DNA of 64,000 nt from Triplophysa rosa (GCF_024868665.1 NC_079893.1:7217485-7281484); one strand, 5' to 3'. Positions 36,339-49,330 are shown, counted from the stretch's first letter. Numbers and translations: made by a program. Notes: generated from the sequence alone by a model not told the origin.

Positions 36339-38351
36339 CCAAGAGAGTAACTCGAGCCGTTATTACACTCTAATCAACGAAATGGTCCGCAATCTTGTCC
36401 TCATAATATAAACAGCACTCTATTGTCTTTAATTCCATTTTGATCTTTTTAGAGAGACGAAACTGTCTTAAAGAAGCTCTTTTAACCCCAAATGGCTTTT
36501 TGGGCCCTCGCTTTGGTGGACAATTAGATGGGCAGAGCGCAAGCGGTCAAATTACAGCAAGACGGGAAACGATCGAGCGGGTTTATTGAATTGAGTCTCA
36601 TGACACAAAATGAAGCTAAACTCTTAGGCGTAGAGTTCAGCAGGCAGACAGCGGCTGTCCTAATTAAACCGACACCCCATCTAAATTATCTGTGTGGAGA
36701 CAGTATGAACCAGCGCTAATGCAGCGCGCAAACTAGCACATCTCCACAGGTGCTGAGGGACTAACAAGAGCCGCCCGTCTCTCTGCGGACCCAACATACA
36801 GAGAACACAAAGTCGTAACTCCAACACAGATTTGATAATGAGGGTTTTATGTCTCAGGTGTGCGGCCCACCTACGTATTAAACATAAACTGTGAGGGAGA
36901 GCTAATAGTGTCCGATGAATACTGATGAGAACTCCTACGAAACTAAAAGACAAACAGCTTTAAAGTACCATCAGGGAGATCTTTTTGGAGAGAAAAATCA
37001 AACAAACTCGAGGGAGAGAACACAATGAGAATATGGAGAGCAGTGTATCATCCCTCGCCTCCGTTTGATTGGAGCAGACCGCCAGTGAAGCCAACATCAT
37101 TTTTAGGCCAGCCAGCACATTCAAACTAGTATGAGACAAACTAACTAGCAGACAAGCACCATTCTACCTTGACTTCTGCTCTAGGGCATTGCTCCATTAA
37201 AGAGAATAGTGCTTACTATGCAGTATACACTCCCTTTTTTACTTTTTATATTGAAAACAGAATGTGAAACAGCATGCATTTCACACTGATAAACATTTTG
37301 AATGTGCTATATTGTCATCGTGTGTCTTTATTATGTGCCTGTTCAATAGAGTGAGTGGCTTCCTGTTCTCATCTGAGAAATAAGAACATCGTTTGGAATT
37401 GTTAATCCAATTTTGCATAAATATTTATTTTGCGTAAACTGTCTTTGCGTTGTGCTTGGTTGTATAATGTAGGCCATTCGGATAAAGGTGCAGTCCCACT
37501 ACACCTTTTGTTCGATTGACTTTCGTTCAAGCACATGCAAACGCACAAGCTTACGCTGCATTCCAAAGTTCAGGTTTGGTGAACTCTGACCTGCAAATTC
37601 ATATCACACGACGGTGTGTGACCAACAAGAGATCGATACGCCACATCGTGACCAGTTGGATGAAATGCTAATAATAACATTGTCACGCAATCCAGTTTTG
37701 TACAGTACAGCTTTCAAACAACAAATGTGCAACACATCCGAAATAACGATGAGCAAATAAAAACCCAACACTTTTTTATTGCTATACACGCAGGGCTCTG
37801 CAAAGAATTTTTGCATTCTAAATGTCTAGTGTGACTACACCAGAAGTCGAGACAGTAAAGTAGGCCTTTGCAATATATTTCTATACAAAATTTAAAAAAT
37901 AGTTCTGCTATGTTTAGTCTAATGTTCATTAACGATGCGCTATAAAATAAACAAAAAATTGTACACAAGTACAATAAAAGTACACTAAAAAACCTGTGTT
38001 CAAAATTGTCACCCTATACCAAAACCCAATTCACAACAGAAACAGTTTATTAATAATTTGTCATTTATAAATTATAATAATTATAATTGTGTGGTCGGTA
38101 CAGTTTCACAGTTTGATGTCTTTTGACTAATAAGGATAAGTATGTAAAGTAGTCTACAGTTTTATTGTTTCACATAGAGATGACGATAAAGAGGCAAATG
38201 TTTTGGATTAAAAATGATCTGTGCGCAATTGTCCTACAAATGCTTTGGCAACAAAAATGTGAAAATTCATGCTATGTCAATAAACCATACTAAACTTAAA
38301 CAGGAAGTTACTATTTTTACTATCTAGTGAGACAGAACCCTTTAACAAAGG
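36339..38351. other. non-coding, no gene
   Basis: 36350-37200 appears unique. 37480-37860 has repeat-like character without clear ends. Confidence 0.45.
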
Positions 38352-38424
38352 CCTCCCTCTCCCTCTCTCCCTCTCTCCCTTTCTCTCTCTCTCTCTCGCT
38401 CTCGCTCTCTCTCGCTCTCTCTCT
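38352..38424 (+). repeat. (CT)n microsatellite with CCCT and CGCT variants
   Basis: About 73 bp of polypyrimidine: CTCCCTCTCC units, then pure CT, then CTCTCGCT. Confidence 0.93.
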
Positions 38425-39044
38425 GTTTATGGAATCCTAAGATGAAGTACTGCTGAATGTGAGCGGAGGAGAGAGGACTGTTATTAAGACCTGTCTGCTT
38501 TTATTACAGTGGCTCAGGAGGCACACGCGGGACGGGTTATAGCTAACCTGAACGGCTGTGATAAATTCGGCCTGAGCACAGGAGACAGATTAAATTCAGT
38601 CAGGGCCCAGTCGATGGCTCTGTATTAAACGACAGTGGAAAAGAGGAATAAAACAGAATGTCACCAATATGGTTATTAACTGGAATCAGTCTCTGTGAAT
38701 GACTCAGACAGTTAGCATACACTGATAATAGGACATGGGAGAGAGACTGTACTTGGGAAAGTGGGTGAGATGAAAAGAGAGAATGTGAAAAGCAGAAAAA
38801 AGTTAAAGGGAACAAAGAGAGGACGCTTTAAAATTTAATATCAGCGTTGTAGCTGTGGTACAGCAGTGATCTAGACGCAAAGTGTGGCGATCATGTGGAC
38901 TATGCAGGTTCGAGTCTGACCTGCAAATTGTTCCAATCCTACTTCTGAAATAATGTATGTGCACTACATCACTACATCTGTGCAATAAAAAAGGTTATGA
39001 AATATAATTGGAAATTAATTTTCAAATCTAGATTTCTATGCATT
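38425..39044. other. non-coding with a SINE fragment
   Basis: Only the SINE piece at 38848-38940 is recognised. Confidence 0.5.
38848..38940 (+). repeat. tRNA-derived SINE fragment
   Basis: TGTAGCTGTGGTACAGCAG (A-box-like) and, about 58 bp on, GCAGGTTCGAGTCTGAC (B box). It does not fold as a full tRNA and lacks an acceptor stem, so it is called a SINE piece, not a tRNA gene. Confidence 0.45.
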
Positions 39045-39334
39045 TTAAAGGGATAGTTCACCCCCCCCAAAAATTTCTGTCATCACCAATGTCCTTCAAA
39101 ACCTCTACCTGTCTCTTGCTTCTGTGGACCACAAAAGATATTTTGAGAAATGTCTCAGTGGTTTGTGTTCATATAATGGAACTCAATGGGGACCAGTGTG
39201 GTTTAGTCATCATCATTCTTCAAAATATTTTCTTTTGTGTTCTGCAGAAAAAAGGAAGTCATACAAGTTTGATAAAACATGAGAAAGAGTAAATGATGAA
39301 AGCATTTTCATTTTGGGGTGAACTGTCCCTTTAA
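39045..39334. mobile_element. Angel-like MITE, full length
   Basis: TTAAAGGGATAGTTCACCCC on the left and GGGGTGAACTGTCCCTTTAA on the right, a clear inverted pair, with TTAA at both ends (290 bp). Inner blocks repeat the family core. Confidence 0.88.
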
Positions 39335-40195
39335 ATATCACGTTTCACATGGAAGCAAGTAATTCCGAAAACTTGGTTTACTCTAAATGCATTACGGATA
39401 TAACTATTTATTATGAAGAATAATTATTATAGTTATACTCATTCTATTACGGCTATAATATCATTTAACTAAAGCAGTTTCATTAAAATCATTACTTAAA
39501 CCCCTAATATTTATAATTATAGTTTTGTGGTTTTGGCAAATCTCAAGCATTCATGCCAGTAAAACTTTAATAAAATAATAGCTGTGCGAAGAGTCTTCAC
39601 TCACTGGTGGAGTGCAGCAAGAAGAGCTGGAGGTGGAGACACACACACACACACACACACACACAGAATGATGGAGAATGATGTAGTGAGTCTATGATTG
39701 CCACCTGTCACCTGGAAACAGACTGTGATGGACTAAGCACACACAGCTTATGACAGTGGTATGAACACATGTCGTCAAAAATACTTCGGTCCCACTGTGT
39801 TGTCTATGTTAAGTATGCCGGTAGATGTCAGACAGACAGTTATTACCCATCTCTCTCGCGGTCTACTGCCTTTCTCTGTGTGTGCCTGGACAATAAGCTC
39901 CAGGACCCAGCTAATGACCACAGCTCCTGAAGGAGAGAAGACAGCTCAACATGAGACACCTGTCCCAGTCTAGATCCTTGCTTGACCCTCTGAGTTCAAC
40001 CAGCATTTTACCTTTAATTTCACACTTTGTGGTGGTGTTGTACAAAACATGGCCCTTCAAAAAATCTTCTCCCCTGTCCCCTTCTTGCTAACTTTCACAA
40101 AGCTTAGACAGAGATTTAACAGGATTTCCAAAAGCGCAAGTGGACTCACCTCTCTAAAATTCCTAATGGTCCAACGTGAGAGTGAGATGCAACAA
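39335..40195. other. non-coding, no gene
   Basis: The AC run at 39639-39665 is the only feature. Confidence 0.55.
39639..39665 (+). repeat. (AC)n microsatellite
   Basis: About 27 bp of AC. Confidence 0.9.
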
Positions 40196-40571
40196 AACTT
40201 ATAGTTCACCCAAATATGAAAATTCTCCCATCATTTACTCACCCTCACGTTGTTATAAACCGGTACATTTCTTTGTTCGGTTGAACACAAAGATATTTGG
40301 AAGAATGTTAGCAACTGACATTTCTGGGGCATCACTGACTACCATAGTAGGAAAAAAACAATGGTCTTTTTTTGTTCTGTTTAATACAAAAGAAGAAATT
40401 TTGAGGAATTTAGGAAAGCAAAAAGTTCAGACGCACCTTTGACTACCATTTAAAAAAAATCTACTATGGTTTGTGTTCAACCAAACAAAGAAATTTAAAC
40501 AGGTTTGAAACAACTAGAGAATGAGTAATTCATGACGGAATTTTATTTTTTGGGGTAAACTGTCCCTTTAA
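40196..40571. mobile_element. Angel-like MITE, long variant
   Basis: TATAGTTCACCCAAATATGA at the left and GGGGTAAACTGTCCCTTTAA at the right. It is about 85 bp longer than the usual copy, with CACTGACTACCATAGTAG and its inverted partner in the middle. The copies at 12262 and 35671 belong to this variant. Confidence 0.8.
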
Positions 40572-42750
40572 ATCGAAGTCCAAACATCCTATTGATGAGT
40601 TTAAAGAACAGCATGAAGGTAAAATGACTATAGAATGTATATCCTGAAGATATAGAAATAGAAATGAAATGTGTGAAATTACAAAACACTCTCTGTTTTT
40701 CTTAACTTAATATTTTCTTATTAGAGAATTACTCAATAAACATTTAAAGGCGGGGCTTAGGGAAAGGTCAACTCCAGATCACTGGACCGCACTTCTTTCT
40801 ATTTGAAAAATGATGTTAGAATGCAAAATGGACTAAATTCTCTCTTACTGCTTGGATATGCAAAAACAACACACTGTGTACATTTACAGAGTCGTCCTGA
40901 TATTTAGATTTTATGCTAATACACAATGTTTACTACATTTGCTGACAGTGTGGTTCCTGACTGTTCTGCATTTGCGGTAGGAAACATAAAACGGGGTATC
41001 GCAGCAGGTTATCACATCAGGTTATAGTCTGGGCCAGCTCTCCTTGTTTATGAAATTGCTATATTTGCTGGCTCATACATTCTATATACGTTGGGCTGCG
41101 CTGGTTATGGCTTGCAGTGGCAATTACAACTTCCCGTTCTGATGCTCTAAACAGCATGAACCGCTAAACAAATGTCAGTCATATTGATTATATAGCTGTA
41201 GAGTCTATTAAATGTAATTTTAATGGAAGAAAGTCCATTTTCATGACCCTTCTATTATACCACATGCTGTGGTAAGCAATACATTTAAAAGTAGCAAAAA
41301 GTATTTTCATATTATACCATTAGATTATTAAGCAAACAAATGTGAGTAAAAATGGACTTTAAAATGGTTTAAATGGTTTAAAACCAAAAATGGTTTAAAT
41401 CAAACTGTAAGAATGATGAATAAGATCAGTTTCTCATAACAATTTTAAGATGTTTTAAACCATAAAGTTGTTATTTTTCTGGTCAAAGCTGTCACCTTCT
41501 CTAATTCTGTTTCCTATCGCTCTCTCCCTCACTCACGCTCGCTCTCTCTGTTGGTATCAGGTCCACAAGGTGATGATCTGTTTCGGGTTCTTGCCAGACA
41601 GGAGTCTCCAGGAGGATATCCCTCTCATTACACACACACACACACACGCGCACGCACGCACACACACACTCACACGCACACACACACACACTGCAGATGC
41701 AGACACACAACACTCGACATCAGCATAACTCCCCTCAAGAGAGTCTGAGAAAAAGGAGAGATAACAACCACACCGATATGACAGAGGGATGGACAGCAAG
41801 GGCAAAAGAAAGGATAAGCAAATAAAGAGAGATAACATGAAAAATACAAAAACAAAATAATCATAAATGAAAGATAGAGGGTACCGAAGAGAAAATGAAA
41901 GAGAGGAAAAACAAACAAAAGTTTTCTCATTCTTAAGTCGGCGGCAGCAGATACAGAAGGAAACGCGAATCACAGACACGAAAGCTAATATCAGCTAATA
42001 TTCTTTTGTTTTTGTTGTTGCCTGACATTTTTCCGATCTCCATTGTTTTTTTCCCCTCTTCTCTGAACAGGAGCTACACCTTTGACAGTCATTGATTTTC
42101 GGAGGAACAGACAGATGAGACCAACTGCAGGAATGCAGCCAGGAAAACAAGCGAGGTAAAGGAATACGGGAGACGTGAGAGTGGAAGAGACGGATTTAGT
42201 TTGGTGAAAGCAAGACAAATCGTGCAAAAGTGGAGGACTGTCAATGTTAGGCGCTGATGTGTAAACAAAAGGAAACAGGATAGGTCAACACCTATCCTGG
42301 GGTGGTAGGTCAAACAAAACAACAGGACAAGGTCAACTCTGTTTTTTTCATGAAATGATTATAAAGGACATTTGAGGTATTGAATCTGGTATTAAAATTG
42401 ACAGAACCAACATAAGATCAATTAAGAAAATATTTTAACCTTTTTTACACGATACCAAACACAATGCCAAAACAATGGCAAGATGTTCTGAATGGTTGCC
42501 ATGTTGTTACTTTCAGGTTGCTAAGGTTTTCCAAGCGATGGCTATGTGATTGCCCGGGCGTTGTGGGTGTGCTTACTGGCCCAGATAAAAAGACCCCACT
42601 AAGAATTACCATAATATTGTATTTTATTTCCTAGAAATCAACTCCCTCTGTAAATCTATGTCTTACTGTAAGTCTATGGCAACAAAAAAGTGGCAACCTG
42701 ACGCAGCACAAAAAGCACACGATAAATGTAGTAAGTTTCATACTCAGGGG
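40572..42750. other. non-coding, no gene
   Basis: CA run at 41630-41691. A purine-rich stretch at 41740-41930 gives long minus-strand F/L/S-rich frames that are not genes. Confidence 0.5.
41630..41691 (+). repeat. (CA)n/(CGCA)n microsatellite
   Basis: CA run with GCGCACGCACG interruptions, about 62 bp. Confidence 0.92.
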
Positions 42751-43051
42751 TTAAAGGGGTCATATGACACGGCTAAAATGAATATTATTGTTTGTTTTAG
42801 ATGTAATGCAATGTGTAACTTGCGTATACATTTGGGCGGTCTTAGTCAAATCATACCACGTGGATTTGTGGGGGTGTGGTTAAACGAGGCGTTTCAGGCA
42901 GGTCTGGGTGAGCATTCGCTTTTAGATAGAATGCATCTTTTGTTCCGACACTTAAATTTTTGCAATTTTACGTGTCTAATACATGCATGGGCAACTTATA
43001 ACACACCAAAGACACATAAAAACAAGTATTCGTGCCATATGACCCCTTTAA
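42751..43051. mobile_element. TTAA MITE, short internally deleted copy
   Basis: 301 bp, TTAAAGGGGTCATATGACAC at the left and CCATATGACCCCTTTAA at the right, with TTAA at both ends. It is collinear with the copy at 20255-20793 on both flanks of a deletion joined at ...atgcaatgtgt|aacttgcgtatac. An open frame over this stretch is incidental. Confidence 0.85.
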
Positions 43052-44030
43052 GAATAAACACGCAAAACAGGCAAATGTCCTACAAACACAATACAAGAGG
43101 GTAAAGCATAATTTGTCAATTCCATGTTTTATCTATTGCCCATTTCCTCCATTTGTGATGTTCAACAACTAGGACAGGGGCCAAAAAGTTTTCAACAGCC
43201 CTTCTTTTGGCTACATATTATATTTTAAATACTTGCAAGAAGTTTCTCGTCTATTTAGAACTACTGATCCCATTCCAAAAGCACAAGTCCAAAAACTCCT
43301 TTCTGAATGGCAGTCTCATAAAAAGGTACATCTATTCAAAGGCATACTGTAACTGTACACATCCATAAAACTGAACCTGTCCTGCCCGCTGCCCTGCTGA
43401 CGAATACAACCATTCCTCAAACTCTTTATTAATCCTATGGTCTTCACAAATGGTCAGACACACGAAGAGAACAAATGTACTATTTCCATGTATGCTCTAT
43501 ATTTTTCACACAAAAGTAGAGCAAGCTAGCACCTTACAGCTGTGGAGGAATTCTATTAATGACTCCATCTGGACAGCAGACAGGGGACTGAGGGGTCAAC
43601 ACGGACTCTGAAGTTTACAATAAAACAAGTGTGTGAACACCAGTTACACTACAGATAACAGGAAACGAATTCTAAACTGTACCTTTAAACTACTGAAAAT
43701 ATACATATGTATATACTTTACAAGTTGCTAACAAAAATAGTAGCCTATGCTTGATTATGACTAACGTTAATTATTTTCTGAACCTGACCTGTATGAGCAA
43801 AAGACAGTTCTGCGACAAAAACACACCGCCAAACACATCTAAACAGTCGGTCGCTCCCAACGTACTGTGCAGAAAGAAGAAAATGAAAAAACGTACCTTG
43901 CATCCTCTTGACTTGTGAAACTTGGCGTTGCGAAGTTTGACAGCCATTCTAAGCTCAGTCTTTCCTCGTCAATATTCATTGGTTGATGTGCATAATGAGT
44001 GGTCTGTGGTACTGCGGCGCTGCGCAGATT
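43052..44030. other. non-coding; possible orphan exon start at 43897-43947 (minus)
   Basis: Mostly featureless. Minus-strand ATG at 43947 reads 17 codons (MAVKLRNAKFHKSRGCK) into an AAG|GTACGT donor, just below the hairpin. No second exon was found, so it is not called as a gene. Confidence 0.25.
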
Positions 44031-44132
44031 GATCGACGTATGACATCTCAGCACCGCGAGAGCGATTCGAAAGCAGACTCCTCCGTATGCTTTGAAATCG
44101 CTCTCGCGGTACTTTGATGTTATACGCCGATC
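44031..44132. repeat. long inverted repeat (45-bp arms, 12-nt loop)
   Basis: Arms 44031-44075 and 44088-44132 pair at 38 of 45 positions, including an uninterrupted 15-bp ACCGCGAGAGCGATT block; loop GACTCCTCCGTA. Much more GC/CpG-rich than its surroundings. Role unknown: RNA hairpin, promoter dyad, or transposon core. Confidence 0.85.
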
Positions 44133-46683
44133 GTCTGCCGAACTATTTGCTGTGTTGTAGACACCTCGGAGTTAGGATATTTTCCACATGAAACTCGGAA
44201 ATAACGTTTGGATTTAGTAAAACAGCAGTATTTAGTGACAATAAAACATTTATGTTAATGATTTCGAAACATAAACACATTCAAAGTAATAACTAAATTT
44301 AAAACAGCGCCATTACAAAAAGCAACCCAACTGTTCATTTTAATTTTATTGGCATACTACAATATGGCAAAACCATTTCAGTATGCACGCATAGGCCTAC
44401 ATATACACAAAAGGTGAATGACAGCTACAAAGTAATATTTTTTTAAATAATAATGATTATACAAATAATATTATAGGTGCCAGCAATTTCACAAGATAGG
44501 CTAAAGTAAAATACAATAGAATAGAATACAAATCAAATTTCAGCAAAAAATATAATATAAATAATGCATAATTTGAATAAAGCATTGAGAAGAATAAAGA
44601 TCGGTGATCAGTGAAGAACGGTGATTGGTTTCTGAGTGTGGGCAGTTTCAAATATAAATGTGATAGATGCATGATGACCGCCGCCTTTCTCAGTAACACC
44701 TGCATTTGATCTCCTTCACATACAGAAACTTAGATCAATTTGTCTGCACTGCACAGCACACAACCCCATGGCTTCTCACTCTATAAAGCTATCAAACATA
44801 GCTCTGCTCAGGAACACACACTCACTTATCAATCACACACGCCTGTAATAGTCCAGACAAACAAATGTCAGGGCTGAAAGCAGTCTGGTCAGGTTTGTCA
44901 TCCATCAGACACAATGCACCTCTTCACAGATCAGATGCTTGAATGAGAAGCATTCAATGGTTTAAGAAGCTAGAAATCTGCATTAGACCACTTGTTTTTT
45001 TTTTAATATACAGTAGCTATTTCTTGTTAACATGTTCATGTGGTGGTTCAGCGTGAACTCTATATATGAAGCGTGTGGGTATTTGTAATACGTTTTACCC
45101 TATAGTGCATGGACCACGCTGTAAAAAATGTAAAAACAAGCCCTGGTTTCCAAAATCTAGATATTTCATGTTTAACATGTGCTGTAAGATGTTACAGTGT
45201 TGTTTCAGATTGAATGATTGATCGCTGTCTATTATTCTATGAGCTGAAATAGAGAAGAAAAGAAAAATAGAGAAAGAGAGAGAGAGGCAGACGCAGAGAC
45301 ACATAATTGCCCTTGACTCATAAAGACTTCACAAAATGGGACAGTATAGGTCTACATTAAATGACCAACAAATACAGTGTCTTTTATTATGTGAATGGTT
45401 TACCTGTATTTGAAGTATTTCTTTTTGCAGGATTAGTAGTAGATTTAGTTTATCATCTTAAAAAATCCCAGAGACACTAAATTGCAAAAAAAGTTGTAAA
45501 TAATGGTGTTACAGCATCCGCTGTTCTCCTTGTTTGCCTAATTGCTCCTGTTACAAAATGGACATCACCTCTGTAAAGGAAAAATATTATTGTAAGATAA
45601 AAAATTATTTCATAAATTAGATTGTCTTGTATAATAACAGACTATGCATGAATCAATACATAAAGAAAGAAAAAATGACACACACAAAAAAACGTTTTTC
45701 TGAACTGCGTATAAAAAATAAAAAAACAGACTTGCTTCCAATGTGTCTCAAAGAGAAATGACAGCGAGTTTTAGATATCAGAGCCACAGTTCCAGTCCCA
45801 TGTGGCATTAATAGAGCGCCATCTGCTGGCAACAGCAGACATGCCATGACGTCACATCTGTCACACAGCACATTAGAGCTGATAAAGTTAGGAATTGCAA
45901 AAATGGGAAAAATGTCAGAGTATTCTTTTTTAATATTAATAATATTGACCCTTTTCACATATTTTATCAAATTAAGCTTCATTCAACTTGGAAACTGAAT
46001 TGATACATTAACTGTTAACGGCATTCTTCAAAATATCTTCTTTTATGTTCTGCGGAAGAAAGAAAGCGATTGAATAAAAACATTTGGCAAAGCCCATACA
46101 TTAATTATGCATGCACAAAACTGATGTATGCATTCATGTGAAGAAAGAACCACAGACGCATACCAACATCTGTCTCATTTGACCACATGGGATCACATGG
46201 GATCGCCCAAGATGAATTGTCACAGTAATACCAGCTGTAAACAGAGATACAAACCCACATCTCTAGAGAATCTCTATATGTCTGGAGGGTTTTGATAAAT
46301 TCATTTCCCTCGTTTCAGTCAGCACACATAGACACATATGGTCCCTAATATGTGTTTTATCCTCAACGGGCCCCCTCCTGATGGCCCTTGTGGCAATTTC
46401 CATAGTGAATTCATCAAACGCAGGAGAGAAAAGCAAAGGATGAAGTCAATTCATTAGGCAGCTATGATGACAAATAGCTCCTCTGTGAAAGAAGGAAAAC
46501 CTTATTAAAAGCTCTGTTGTGTGTGACTGGATTGAATGAGCTGTGGATGTAGAGATGTGTCCCTTCTTGCAAAGGTAACAGCAGATTGTGTGTCCTCATC
46601 ATTTTTACTCTGTGTGTTTGTTTGTGGGCAGATGCAGCGATCTGACAATAAAATTCAGTGCTTGCAATTCACAAATATACTTG
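44133..46683. other. AT-rich non-coding DNA, no gene
   Basis: A short Angel-like core piece at about 46019-46062 (TTCAAAATATCTTCTTTTAT); otherwise nothing. Confidence 0.5.
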
Positions 46684-46719
46684 ACAGAATTTTCATTTTT
46701 GGGTGAACAATCACTTTAA
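46684..46719. mobile_element. Angel-like MITE right-end fragment
   Basis: ACAGAATTTTCATTTTTGGG followed by TGAACAATCACTTTAA, the family's right terminus only. Confidence 0.65.
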
Positions 46720-46767
46720 CCATCCATTTAAGTGTGGGTTAATGTTTGTAAGGATGTTTTTATGTTG

Positions 46768-46960
46768 TTAAAGGGATAGTTCACCCAATTATTTTCATCT
46801 TTTTCTCACCCTCATGTCATTCTAAACTTGAATGACTTTCTTTCTTTTGCAGAACACGTAAGAAGATATTTTGAAGAACACTGGGGCCCCATTGACTTCC
46901 ATTGTATGGACAAAACCACTGAGACTATATATCTTCTTTTGTGTAATTTGAATGACGTAA
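46768..46960. mobile_element. Angel-like MITE, right-truncated
   Basis: TTAAAGGGATAGTTCACCCA at the left, core CTTTCTTTTGCAGAACACG and CCATTGACTTCCATTGTATG; it breaks off after TATCTTCTTTTGTGT. Confidence 0.78.
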
Positions 46961-47893
46961 GGCTGAGGAAGCTTGTTTTAGAGCAAGAATTGCCATGTGG
47001 TTGTTTACTTACCCAAGAGAAAAAGACCTCACTATCTCTCTTTTTTTCATACAATTACCTAAACAGGTACACATTGAATTGAATTGTAAAGCAAACATTT
47101 ACACATTTACCTTGCTGGACACTGGTGTCTCTGAATGTGTCTGAATGACCTTTTCTATTGTACAGCTTACAATGATGTGACTATAAACCCAGGCTGAACG
47201 ACAAGCACCAATACTTACCGTTTGTGAAGTTGATAAAATTAAAGTGCACGTAAAAATTCCATTACACACTCCATTATGCAAATAGTGCTTTAGTAAATAT
47301 GATTTGGTAATGTGGCGTTAATCTCTTTTATGCATGCCTACGAAGCACATTACCAAACATTAATAGCAGCAATTCAAGACTCACAACATGTGACCTCTCT
47401 CTCGCGTACGCTTTCCGCCGCTCCTTTATTCACTCTGTCTTTTCATTGAATTGCGGAATTGTCTCAGGTTATGAATACTGATTCTTGCAGCGAGGTCACG
47501 GTTTCTCATAGACCAATGTAATTTTATCTAACAACAGTTCTTGCTGCAGTAATAGACATGAATAATGGATAGACTACCTTGTGTAAGTTAGTTGTAAGGC
47601 CACATTAATGTCTGCTAATGGCTGCTTGTGACATTTTAAGAATTGTTAAATGTTTGACATTATTGAGCCTGGTCAGGCGATGACACGTTGATGTTACTGT
47701 ATTTAAAATAATGCAGCTGATGTTTTGAATATCAGTGTTTTAATTATGCTTTAAACATACGTTTGGGTGGAGCCTGATAATTCGGTCCTGTCAATCATCT
47801 CACGTCACGAGCATATACAAGCAGCCGCCTACCGATCCCCATGTGACAATTCTACCAACATACCTACCTAATTATTCCTCTATTCTAATTTTT
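46961..47893. other. unique-looking non-coding DNA, possible conserved element
   Basis: 47290-47720 has no repeat signature and contains an inverted pair GGTAATGTG / CACATTACC (47308 and 47346). Confidence 0.4.
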
Positions 47894-48102
47894 CAAAATG
47901 AAAATGCTGTCATCATCTACTCATCCTGTTGTCATTTTAAACGTGTGGTTTTCTTTCTTCTGCAAAACACAAAAGAAGATATTTAGAAAAATGTCTGTAA
48001 CCAAAAACTGTTGGTTCCCATTGACTTCTATTGTATGGACACAAAACCAGTGTTTGTAAACAACGACAGAATTTTCATTTTGAAGGTGAACTAGCCCTTT
48101 AA
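47894..48102. mobile_element. Angel-like MITE, left-truncated
   Basis: GAAAATGCTGTCATCATCTA, TTTTCTTTCTTCTGCAAAAC, CATTGACTTCTATTGTATGG and the right end GGTGAACTAGCCCTTTAA. Confidence 0.78.
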
Positions 48103-49197
48103 GAACAGTAAGCCTGGTTTACCATTATATTTATTAGGACAGGAAATGAACTCGCATATTGATAGTCAAGCGAAATATAGCCATTTCTTACTAAAAAAGT
48201 AACATTTGTGTTTAATAATTCAGCTGGCTGTCAGAGGCACAACTGAGATGCAACAGACGTCTTGTCAATTGTGCGAACAAAATAATGAAGAGAAACAAAA
48301 CGGTGTTAACACCACACAGATTCTCCACCATCCACATACCCCCACACACAATATAAATTCTCAGACGCAAAAACAGAGCTAGATTCCCCACACTTTCAGT
48401 GTTAATTATAAAAAATGTGAGAGGATTACAGACTTTATTTGTTGATTTAATTAAGCAGTGGTGAGCATTAGTATTGGCTGTGGTTTATGACTGCTGTTTG
48501 GACCACCATTTGCCGGAACAAACTTAAATCCTCAATCTTTTTTTGTGACAAGTATAAAAATAGTCCATCTGATGCCAGCTTTGCAGTGACAGACGGAGGC
48601 TTTTTGAATAATGCAAATGAGTTGTTTTATGAAATTTCTGAATTGTTGGAGATCGGCAGCCCCAGTGATGTAAATATTCTTCCTTGCATCATTTGGATAC
48701 GCCAATGTACACCAATGCAAATGAGCTTCGGGAAGGAACTATTTTTATCATATTTATATTTCAGAATTTTACAAATCCACAGCCACACGCCAAATTCAGA
48801 TTGAACCATTCTTCCTTACTTTTCATTTTGTGTTTCAAAGAAACACAGATTTCAAATGGCATGAGTGTATGAGTGACCCTTTTGGTTAAAAAAATCTTCC
48901 TTTCTTCATTTAAAATGTAAAGCTGACATCCCGTGTCTTTGTGCCACTGCAGTGGTTTACTCTATAAAACATTCATTATTCAATAAATGAGACCATAGTA
49001 TACGGTCTTATATGTCATCACGTTTACTCGTACAGATCATCAGCAGGAAGACAGGAGGTTCACACCAAACGTGATGCTCAGCGGAGAGGAAGAGCATTAG
49101 ATTGGCCCTGAAGTGAATTAGCACCTGCTACACACAGGAACAGGATGAACAGGATGGTGCTCATTGGCTGCTGTACACTTTCCTTATGATTAGTTAT
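48103..49197. other. non-coding, no gene
   Basis: Frames at 48487-48804 and on the opposite strand overlap each other and show no domain. Confidence 0.5.
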
Positions 49198-49330
49198 CGC
49201 CCGTGTGGCCAACACTTTTATGCAAAGCAATTTACTAATTGTAGGGAACATGTTGAGGTTAACTGCCTTGCATTTACAAATGTCACGTTTAGAGCATGGT
49301 TCATAGTCAGTGCTATGGGAAGAAGAACCA
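49198..49330 (-). repeat. degenerate SINE fragment (minus strand)
   Basis: ACACTTTTATGCAAAGCAATTTAC resembles the SINE tail (two matching blocks), and AACTGCCTTGCATTTAC and ATCAAGGTTGTGAG fit the decayed body. Confidence 0.45.

Noticed and set aside
38848..38940. tRNA gene
   Set aside because: A and B boxes are present but there is no cloverleaf or acceptor stem. It is better explained as a SINE fragment; the same holds at 14999, 21628 and 35898.
42658..43104. 148-residue plus-strand frame
   Set aside because: It runs over the TTAA MITE at 42751-43051; the sister copy at 20255 does not keep the frame.
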